Shown here piece by piece: positions 7,905 to 14,671 of a DNA stretch of 50,141 bases (within the stretch, counting starts at the first letter, position 1; the number at the start of each line of letters is the position of its first letter). The DNA is taken from positions 1 through 50,141 of the forward strand of contig JAUCBJ010007851.1 of the NCBI GenBank assembly GCA_032718475.1, read 5' to 3'. Origin of the DNA: Nemertoderma westbladi. Taxonomy: Eukaryota > Xenacoelomorpha > Nemertodermatida > Nemertodermatidae. A model generated the notes under the pieces. That model ran no database searches. It was not told the DNA's origin and saw only the letters and a list, made by a program, of their open reading frames with translations. The position numbers and the translations under genes are program-made.

Positions 7905-9275
7905 TTAAAAATGCAGCTGCAATGCAGCATGCCGATCCTAGTAGTAGTAGTAGTATACAATAGAATTCTATTAAATCGCATCAGGGATCCCATTGAGAGA
8001 CTGCTCCGTGGAAATCAGAATGGGTTCCGTAAAGGTCGTGGGACCATGGAACCCATTTTGGCATTCAGAAGGATAATTGAAGAGTTATCAAAAAAGAAAG
8101 ACAGGCATCTGGCTGTTATCTTTGTTGACTTCTTCAAAGCCTTTGATTCAGTCTCCCGTTCACGTATGTTCAGCATACTTTCATTATATGAGATTCCTGA
8201 TGAAATTATTGCAGCAATCAGATCAGTATACGGTGGTTCGACAACGTTTGTATCTACTGTTGATGGTGACACAGAACCATTTGAAGTGTTATGGGGCGTC
8301 CTCCGGGGAGACACACTTGCACCATTCTTGTTCATAATTGTGGTTGACTATGTTCTACGCATGTCCTTAGATCATCATAATGATGATGGGGTGATGATAA
8401 CTCCACCTACTGGCTCCAGAAGTCGAGGAGGTCATGCCAAGTACCTAACTGATCTAGACTTTGCTGATGACTTAGGAGTACTCTCAGAATCACTAGAGGG
8501 AGCCCAACGGCTCCTCAGCTCATTAGAACATGCTGCTTCTAGTGTTGGTCTTTTTATTAACTCCAGAAAGACCAAAATTTTGACAGTTAACTTTGAAAGT
8601 TCTCAGCAAGTCTCTGATCGGATGAGCATAAGCTCAAAGGATGGTATGCTTGAGCATGTAGACGACTTCTGTTACCTGGGATCATGGATCCGGAAGTCAG
8701 GTGAGGACCTTCGAATACGTAAGGGAAAGGCATGGGCAGCCTTGAATAGGCTTTCCAAGATTTGGAAGTCACCGAGAATTAATCGGAAACTTAAGGTCCG
8801 ATTATTTAGAGCAGCAGTAGTTCCAGTACTCCTCTATGGGAGTCCATGCTGGGCTCTAACTGCTGAGGACACCAAATCTCTGGATGGCACATTCTCAAGA
8901 ATGCTACGCCGGGTTCATTATGTCAAGTACAATGCACACATCTCCAACCAGACACTATATAACATTGGTGGTGTCTCATTGGTTCCCCCAAGCTTGACAC
9001 TAGAACAAAATCGCCTCCGCTTTGCAGGACATTGCTTTCGCCGTGAGGACCAGTCAGTGCATAATCTTGTACTTTGGCAGCCTCATGGAATGAATAAGCA
9101 TGGTGGACAGCCCATGACTTTCTTGAGACGCATCTTAAAGGACACTGGCCTTGAAGATGCGGATGATCTAGCAAATGTCATGGGTGATACGGAGTTGTGG
9201 CGGTGCAATTTTGTCGATAAGCCGGCACAGCATTCTTAAAAATGCAGCTGCAATGCAGCATGCCGATCCTAGTAG
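7905..9275 (+). mobile_element. RTE-like LINE, 5'-truncated, preceded by a 50-bp copy of its own 3' tail
   Basis: From 7905 to about 7954 the sequence repeats the family's 3' terminus (TTAAAAATGCAGCTGC followed by GCATGCCGATCCTAG and (TAG)n). It is followed without a gap by the RT body at 7955. The body runs to a stop at 9237-9239, then a 36-bp 3' UTR and two or three TAG units. This is a tail-to-body tandem: either two successive insertions, the second into the TAG tail of the first, or one rearranged insertion. The second copy in the window is on the minus strand at 45767-46860. The clade is called RTE-like from the short 3' UTR and repeat tail; a related APE-type clade is possible. Confidence 0.78.
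7956..9239 (+). CDS. LINE reverse transcriptase, N-terminally truncated
   Basis: About 427 codons with no internal stop. Reading in the same frame begins in the LINE tail at 7911 (an incidental ATG), so the true N-terminus with the endonuclease is missing. RT motifs in order are FVDFFKAFDSVS (motif A, catalytic Asp), GVLRGDTLAPFLF (motif B) and LDFADDLGVL (motif C, catalytic Asp pair). After these come the thumb and C-terminal parts DDFCYLGSWI, VPVLLYGSPCWALT and RLRFAGHCFRRED, typical of this LINE family. In motif B the usual Gln before GD is Arg here, whereas the copy at 46093-46821 keeps Gln, so this copy has probably lost or weakened activity. Without a 5' end it cannot be autonomous. Confidence 0.85.
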   Translation, partial: YNRILLNRIRDPIERLLRGNQNGFRKGRGTMEPILAFRRIIEELSKKKDRHLAVIFVDFFKAFDSVSRSRMFSILSLYEIPDEIIAAIRSVYGGSTTFVSTVDGDTEPFEVLWGVLRGDTLAPFLFIIVVDYVLRMSLDHHNDDGVMITPPTGSRSRGGHAKYLTDLDFADDLGVLSESLEGAQRLLSSLEHAASSVGLFINSRKTKILTVNFESSQQVSDRMSISSKDGMLEHVDDFCYLGSWIRKSGEDLRIRKGKAWAALNRLSKIWKSPRINRKLKVRLFRAAVVPVLLYGSPCWALTAEDTKSLDGTFSRMLRRVHYVKYNAHISNQTLYNIGGVSLVPPSLTLEQNRLRFAGHCFRREDQSVHNLVLWQPHGMNKHGGQPMTFLRRILKDTGLEDADDLANVMGDTELWRCNFVDKPAQHS

Positions 9276-9468
9276 TTCATAGTCATTACATTTTAACTTC
9301 AATTGATCGTTTTTAATCATGTTTTTAAGTTACAACCCATGTTTTTAGCTAACTGTTTAACGTAATTTAGTATTTAGTATATTTGGTCTGTATATTGTGG
9401 TTGTATTGTGCAGTTCTGTTGTACCAAGCGCCTTGATCTACTGCACTTTTGTAAAGGCGCTATATAAA

Positions 9469-9500
<32 letters not shown>
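9276..9500 (+). mobile_element. 3' end of an L2-like LINE (or derived SINE) with (ATT)n tail
   Basis: A stretch ending CCAAGCGCCTTGATCTACTG, CACTTTTGTAAAGGCGCTAT and ATAAATC, then about nine ATT units. The foldback GCGCCTT to AAGGCGC followed by TATAAAT and a trinucleotide tail is the well-known 3' end shape of L2/CR1-group LINEs and SINEs that borrow it. No coding part remains. The left limit against the RTE-like tail near 9275-9281 is approximate. The tail abuts the truncated Gypsy element at 9501. Confidence 0.72.
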
Positions 9501-9502
<2 letters not shown>

Positions 9503-10754
9503 GTGGCTTCGACTAATCCATGAAGACCTCCCCCAACTTGTAAAGCAAAGGTACGGTACTGAGCTCCGCTCACATACTCTTGCCACGATTAAGCAGGAGA
9601 TTAGCCAAGCACTGCCTTCCCTGCTCGATGAACTTCGAGCATCTGCCGATGTCCGCACCTTCCGTACCAATGTTTCCAATAAACCACGATACAACTTGTC
9701 ACGCACATCTTCAAGTATATCCCGTCGAGATCCACCCCGATCCCGAACTCAATTGCCACGACCAAGCAAGGTGTGCCCTTTATGTCAGCAGGCCAACCGG
9801 CCAACCACTGATCACTATTTGAGTGCTTGTCGGTACTTACCTGAACAGGATCGACAGTATTTTGTGCGAACCAGGTGCGTTGATCTATACGACTATGATG
9901 AATACTCCGAGGAAGAAATCGATCAATCAGGTGATCCCATAGGCACTGTACCTACCCCTAATGTTAACCGAGTAGCTGTTATTCGGTCACCATATCTAGA
10001 TGTTATGTATGGACCACGCCACTTACAGCTCTTACTTGATTGTGGTGCAGAGAGTGACTTGATACGTGAGTCATTTGCCCATGAGCTAGGTCTTACTATA
10101 ACACCTAGTAAACGCCAGGTTCCAGCCCTTGCGGATGGTCAATACACTCTGCTTGTGTCTGGGGAAACCCGCTTCTGTCTAAACCGTGGCAAACTAAAGT
10201 TTGACTTCCAGGGACTGGTTATCCCCAACCTGGGGTCACCGATAATTGGTGGAATGCCTTTCCTCAGTACAAATGATGTTGGAATCCGTGCAGCCAACAA
10301 CCAGATTACTTTCAGAGATGGGTCGAGTACATTGTATGGGACTCATCCTCATAATGTAAGACATGCTCGCCACCATGATGCATCCCTCCTCCGTGCCTCT
10401 GCACGATCTGTTGTAGTATGGCCTGGCAATAGCTTGCAATTAGCTCTACCACCAGCTGTCATTGATGAGGATTCTCTGTTGTTAGCACCACACATCCCAA
10501 TAGGTGATCATAATATACTAAAACAACAGTGGTTTTCACCAATTTTGTCCCAGCCTTGTGATGGATATGTTAGTATTATGAATACCACAACTATACCAGT
10601 GTCAATCAAACGACACTCTCATGTGTGCACTGCTACCCCTGTTGGAGTCCTACCTGATTCTGAGTATTCCCCTGTAATACCACATACACCCATCATACGT
10701 TCAGTAACCTCAGCTAAACAGCCAAATATTGTCGCCATTAAACTTGACCCTTGA
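9501..10754 (+). CDS. Gypsy gag C-terminus and aspartic protease, 5'-partial
   Basis: The frame is open from 9501, before the first ATG at 9696, with recognisable gag sequence (HEDLPQLVKQRYGTELR) upstream of that ATG; the CDS is therefore 5'-partial. Counted from 9696, a zinc knuckle C-x2-C-x9-H-x4-C lies at 27-45 (CPLCQQANRPTTDHYLSAC). The protease domain spans about 95-210, with the active-site region LLLDCGAESDLI and the second-half motif IIGGMPFL. The catalytic triplet is D-C-G instead of the usual D-S/T-G, so activity is doubtful. The stop TGA at 10752-10754 overlaps the ATG of the RT frame as TGATG, a possible restart, or the result of an indel. Confidence 0.82.
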
Positions 10755-11866
10755 TGGCCATTATCATACGTTATGCTTCAGTTTTCGATGCCCAGTACCC
10801 TGGCTACAATGGAGCAGTTGGACCTTTTGAGGCTGTGGTTAACATGGGCCCCACCCTACAGGACCGCTTCGACGAATTAGAAAACCTTGGTGTCTTCTCC
10901 ACCCCTGAAAGAGCTGGCATCCAAGTTGAATACCTCAGCCTGTCATTTCTTGTCACCAAGCCTAGTGGAGGTACATGTTTAGTAACCGCATTCAATGAGA
11001 TCGCACGTTATGCAAAGCCACAACCTTCCCTTCTACCAGACGTTAATTCCACCCTTCGAGCTGTAGGCAGATACAAATACATTGTAAAAACTGACTTAGT
11101 CAGCGCCTTTTATCAAATTCCCTTAAAACGTGAATCAATGCGATATTGTGGAGTTGTTACTCCTTTCCAAGGAGTACGGGTATACAACCGATGTGCCATG
11201 GGCATGCCGGGGTCTGAGACCGCATTAGAAGAGCTCATGTGCCGAGTTTTTAGTGATATCTTGAAGGAAGGGGTCATTACCAAAATCGCAGATGACATCT
11301 ACTGTGGGGGAGAGTCAGTTGCTGAATTAGCAGTAAACTTCGCTGCCATGCTCGCTGCCCTGGATCGATGTAACCTCCATCTAGCACCTCATAAAACCGT
11401 CATTTGTCCCAACTCTACAACCACACTTGGTTGGCGTTGGACCCAAGGAGCACTCTCTGCATCCCCTCACATAGTTTCAACCCTTGCGACATGTGAAGCA
11501 CCTGACAACATCCGCTCATTACGATCCTTCATAGGCTCCTATAAGGTTCTTTCCAAGGTACTCCCTCGATGTTCTGCACTCATTGCTCCACTTGACGAAC
11601 TCGTTTATGGCCAACCACGTGACCCTGTGGCATGTACTGAATCCCCGTCTGCAGCCTTTCGATGTGCCCAGGCATCATTGAAAAATTGCCGCACCATCAC
11701 CATCCCTCATCCCAGTGACGAACTCTTTATCGTGACTGACGCAGCATGTAGCACTGACGGTCTTGGAGCAGTTTATATGCTCGTCGTGGCTCGCGTCTTC
11801 TTCTGGGTGGGTTTTATTCAGCCAAACTACGAGTCCACCAGTGTATCTGGCTTCCATGTGAGTTAG
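10754..11866 (+). CDS. pol: Gypsy reverse transcriptase and start of RNase H
   Basis: About 370 residues. The start is taken at ATG 10754; the family normally reads through from the protease, so it may be only a frame remnant. RT motifs: KTDLVSAFYQIPL (motif A, Asp at about 115), CAMGMPGSE (motif B) and KIADDIYCG (motif C, the ADD pair at about 180). The RNase H domain begins with FIVTDAACSTDGLGAV near residue 327. Before the RT core the segment NMGPTLQDRFDELENLGVF looks shorter than expected between the PGYNGAVGPFEA box and the DELENLGVF box, suggesting a small in-frame deletion (from memory of the family, not measured). From about 11776-11790 the proper sequence continues in the -1 frame, so residues after AVYML and the stop at 11864-11866 are out of frame. 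Confidence 0.82.
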   Translation: MAIIIRYASVFDAQYPGYNGAVGPFEAVVNMGPTLQDRFDELENLGVFSTPERAGIQVEYLSLSFLVTKPSGGTCLVTAFNEIARYAKPQPSLLPDVNSTLRAVGRYKYIVKTDLVSAFYQIPLKRESMRYCGVVTPFQGVRVYNRCAMGMPGSETALEELMCRVFSDILKEGVITKIADDIYCGGESVAELAVNFAAMLAALDRCNLHLAPHKTVICPNSTTTLGWRWTQGALSASPHIVSTLATCEAPDNIRSLRSFIGSYKVLSKVLPRCSALIAPLDELVYGQPRDPVACTESPSAAFRCAQASLKNCRTITIPHPSDELFIVTDAACSTDGLGAVYMLVVARVFFWVGFIQPNYESTSVSGFHVS

Positions 11867-13731
11867 AGGCACTCGCCATTGCATCCTCTGTTCACCACTT
11901 TGCACCTTACCTGACCCAGTCTTTAACATTATCACATGTGGTAACGGATAGTAAGCCGTGTGTGGAGGCATATGCCAAGTTGGTTCGTGGAGCCTACTCT
12001 GCTAGCCCTCGTCTCACGACATTCTTGTCTACCCTCAGTCAGCACCATCTCACCGTTGTCCATATTACAGGTTCCCGCAACTTACCTGCCCATTTCCAGA
12101 GCCGAAATGCGCCTACTTGCACTGACCGTTGCTGCCAAATTTGCAACTTTGTTGATGATTTGTCTAATGAACCTGTTGTACGTGCAGTAATGTCGTCTGA
12201 TACCCCAACCGATAGTATTGAGAAACAGAATCCACGACCATTATATACAACTCGTTCTACATGGTTGCTCATGCAACAGGAGTGCACCAACCTCCGCCGT
12301 ACAAAGGCGCACCTGTCACAGGGACGGGTTCCCTGTGAGACGACGAAGAAAGAGACGACAATCCGCGATATTAAGCGCTATTTGGGTTGTGCAACTATTG
12401 CTTCTGATGGCTTACTTGTTGTTCGCCGCTCCGTTGACTTCTCTGCCCCCCGGGAACTCATTATTGTCCCACGTCATGCTTTAGCTGGCCTACTCATGTC
12501 TTTGCACCTTGAGTTAGGACACCCATCTAAGTCACAACTCCGACAGTCAGTAATGCGTTATTTCCACGCCCTTGACATTGACCGTGCCATAGAAGCAACT
12601 ACCACTGGGTGTACCCAATGTACTGCCCTTCAATCGGCCCCTCCTCGTGTTTTGCCACAGACATCTGAGGATCCTCCTGCTGTCATAGGCATCTCTCTCG
12701 CTGGTGACATTATCAAGCGTCACTGCCAATTGATACTACTTGTACGAGAAACTATTTCATCCTATACGACAGCATCTATTATACCTGACGAACGTCACAC
12801 TACAATACGCGATGCTCTCCTTGCTCTATGTGTCGGGTTATGTCCTTTAGCTGCCCCACATACGGTTATTCGGACTGATCCAGCACCAGGATTTAGAGCC
12901 CTTGTAAACGACAATGTACTCACATCCCATAATTTACACATTGAATTAGGGAGACCGAAAAACATCAATAAAAACCCAGTGGCTGAGCATGCCATCCGTG
13001 AGTTAGAAGAAGAACTTGTAAAGCTCCACCCATCTGGTGGACCCTATTCAGCCGTGTCTATCGCCCTAGCTGTATCCCGTCTAAATGCCCGTATCAGGTC
13101 TCCTGGCATATCTGCACGTAAAATGTTCCATCAACGAGACCAATACACTGGTGAGCAACTTCCGATTGTCGACAGCCAGTTAATCGCCAATCAACACCAG
13201 TCACGCTTGGCAAACCACTTGTCCAGTGCACAATCTAAGGTGCCTCGTCCTAAGAAACCAAATCAATCTCCACCAATATCTGTTGGTGACCTTGTATATT
13301 TGTACAGAGGCCCTCCTAACCTACATACTCGCCCACGTTATATCGTGTCTACCGCAGACATGGATTGGCTTAGTGTACGAAAGTTTACTGGTTCTCAATT
13401 ACGGGCACAAGCCTACCGCATGCCACGTACGGAGTGCGTCCTTGTCCCACATCGTGTCCCACACGAACATGCCTATAACCATGCTACACATTCATCCGAT
13501 GATGAGGTTGAACTCAGTCCAGGCATCACTGTAGAGGTTCCACCTTCCAAGTCACCAACCCAGAACATGACCCATGTTGATGAGCCAGTACCAGAACCCA
13601 CAGTGCCCATTCGTAATTATGGTGATCCTCTGTTAATCAGCCCAAGTAAACAGGCAGATCTGCCAAATACACCAGAGGCTGTGACTCGACCCCGGCGACA
13701 GCGTAAACCCCCGGATTATTATGGCTACTAG
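11782..13731 (+). CDS. pol: Gypsy RNase H remainder and integrase
   Basis: Open from before 11782 to the stop at 13729-13731. The first part (LLLGGFYSAKLR, then IASSVHHFAPYL and VVTDSKPCVEAY) continues RNase H in the -1 frame relative to the RT reading. Counted from 11938, the integrase has the HHCC zinc-binding motif HLELGH (190-195) with CTQC (225-228). The catalytic triad is Asp257 (LAGDI), Asp314 (RTDPAPG) and Glu350 (NPVAEHA); Asp314 and Glu350 are separated by exactly 35 residues, as in DDX35E integrases. A C-terminal region with VGDLVYLYRGP and a basic tail RPRRQRKPPDYYGY follows. The integrase looks intact; the element as a whole does not, because of the frame breaks upstream. Confidence 0.85.
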   Translation, partial: RRGSRLLLGGFYSAKLRVHQCIWLPCELEALAIASSVHHFAPYLTQSLTLSHVVTDSKPCVEAYAKLVRGAYSASPRLTTFLSTLSQHHLTVVHITGSRNLPAHFQSRNAPTCTDRCCQICNFVDDLSNEPVVRAVMSSDTPTDSIEKQNPRPLYTTRSTWLLMQQECTNLRRTKAHLSQGRVPCETTKKETTIRDIKRYLGCATIASDGLLVVRRSVDFSAPRELIIVPRHALAGLLMSLHLELGHPSKSQLRQSVMRYFHALDIDRAIEATTTGCTQCTALQSAPPRVLPQTSEDPPAVIGISLAGDIIKRHCQLILLVRETISSYTTASIIPDERHTTIRDALLALCVGLCPLAAPHTVIRTDPAPGFRALVNDNVLTSHNLHIELGRPKNINKNPVAEHAIRELEEELVKLHPSGGPYSAVSIALAVSRLNARIRSPGISARKMFHQRDQYTGEQLPIVDSQLIANQHQSRLANHLSSAQSKVPRPKKPNQSPPISVGDLVYLYRGPPNLHTRPRYIVSTADMDWLSVRKFTGSQLRAQAYRMPRTECVLVPHRVPHEHAYNHATHSSDDEVELSPGITVEVPPSKSPTQNMTHVDEPVPEPTVPIRNYGDPLLISPSKQADLPNTPEAVTRPRRQRKPPDYYGY

Positions 13732-13843
13732 GACACTAATGCACCAGCGGTTAATTGTGTACCTGAAGGCCCTTTTGTATCTTTCTAAACTAACACGCGA
13801 AGTATATAACTCTCTGCATGAAGCCGTCCGTATAGTCAACGTT

Positions 13844-14050
13844 TGTTTGTTATATATTGTGTCTCACCTTGGAAACTGAAAGATTGATATAATAGATATA
13901 ATATCCATTTTGTAGAATGCGTATGGTGATACATTTACAGACTGTCGTTTTGTTTGTTATATATTGTGTCTCACCTTGGAAACTGAAAGATTGATATAAT
14001 AGATATAATATCCATTTCGTAGAATGCGTATGGTGATACATTTACAGACT
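13844..14050. repeat. Tandem duplication, two 107-bp-offset copies, before the polypurine tract
   Basis: The segment starting TGTTTGTTATATATTGTGTC at 13844 recurs at 13951, an offset of 107, with one visible mismatch (CCATTTTGTAG versus CCATTTCGTAG). Copy two ends with ACAGACT at 14050, directly before the purine tract. This is a recent local duplication in the 3' UTR of the Gypsy element. A 63-codon minus-strand open frame here is only the repeat read backwards. Confidence 0.92.
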
Positions 14051-14052
14051 AT

Positions 14053-14070
14053 AAAGGGAAAGAAAGAGAT
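14053..14070 (+). promoter_or_regulatory. Polypurine tract of the Gypsy element
   Basis: AAAGGGAAAGAAAGAGAT, nearly all purine, lies 3' of the integrase and directly before a TG that begins the presumed 3' LTR. In LTR retrotransposons this tract resists RNase H and primes plus-strand DNA synthesis. Confidence 0.7.
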
Positions 14071-14660
14071 TGCGCCAGACCCCCTATGGGTGTCTAGCAT
14101 GGCCTGTGGATATATGAGGTGAAGGATGAACCGGTCGGTAGTCGGGATGCCTATTCATTCTGGCTTAGAGATAAAGGACTCTGTATCCGACTCCATTCTG
14201 TCCAGCTGTCTGCCTGTCTGCACTTCCCGCAGTACAGCAGTGCCAGTACTCGTCGGGCTGTCAGGTACAGATACCGTACCTCGCGCTGACAGTCTCCCCG
14301 GCAACCCGGCCTATCTACCTGGCCGTGTAGTACCAGTATCTAGCCGGTATCTACCAACCGGTATCGCTACGTATTCATTACCCGCCTACCCGGCCTACCT
14401 ACCTGGCCGGGCGTCCGCCAAATACATTGCCCTACCTATATACTGACGTACCGGTACACTTTACCTGCTTTGTGTTATATATATACATATATATCTATAA
14501 ATTCTTATCGTTGTGTTGTGAACTGATATGCCCTTGCTTGAATCATATATATCAGTATATAGTAAGCCTATGTAACAGAACTATATATATATCGTTTTAT
14601 ACCGCCTCAGATACACTTCCACTCTGGCGCATAATGACCTTCTACCAGATTTAAATATCA
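14071..14660 (+). repeat. Presumed 3' LTR of the Gypsy element
   Basis: It begins TGCGCCAGACCCCCTATGGG directly after the polypurine tract. It includes GGCTTAGAGATAAAGGACTC, TACC/CCGG-rich repeats around 14300-14420 and TA-rich runs at 14478-14600. There is no second LTR in the window for comparison, so the right end (a CA near 14660) is a guess bounded by the BEL/Pao reading frame that begins by about 14700. An ORF at 14126-14446 within it has low-complexity TACC-repeat composition and is not considered a gene. Confidence 0.5.
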
Positions 14661-14671
14661 CAATCAGCTTA

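Larger units (their letters stand above)
9501..14660 (+). mobile_element. Ty3/Gypsy LTR retrotransposon, 5'-truncated, with 3' LTR
   Basis: In order: end of gag with zinc knuckle, aspartic protease, reverse transcriptase, RNase H, integrase, a 107-bp duplicated segment, a polypurine tract and a presumed 3' LTR starting TGCGCCAGACC. RT before integrase places it in Ty3/Gypsy. The 5' LTR, primer binding site and most of gag are missing, cut at the (ATT)n tail of the preceding LINE. There are two changes of reading frame (about 10750 and 11776-11790), each equal to a -1 shift. The right end is uncertain because the neighbouring BEL/Pao element is also cut nearby. It is a defective copy. Confidence 0.85.

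Noticed and set aside
13850-14041. Minus-strand ORF with an internally repeated peptide
   Set aside because: It is the 107-bp DNA duplication read backwards.
14126-14446. Plus-strand ORF of 106 codons
   Set aside because: It lies in the presumed Gypsy LTR with a composition dominated by TACC/CCGG repeats.
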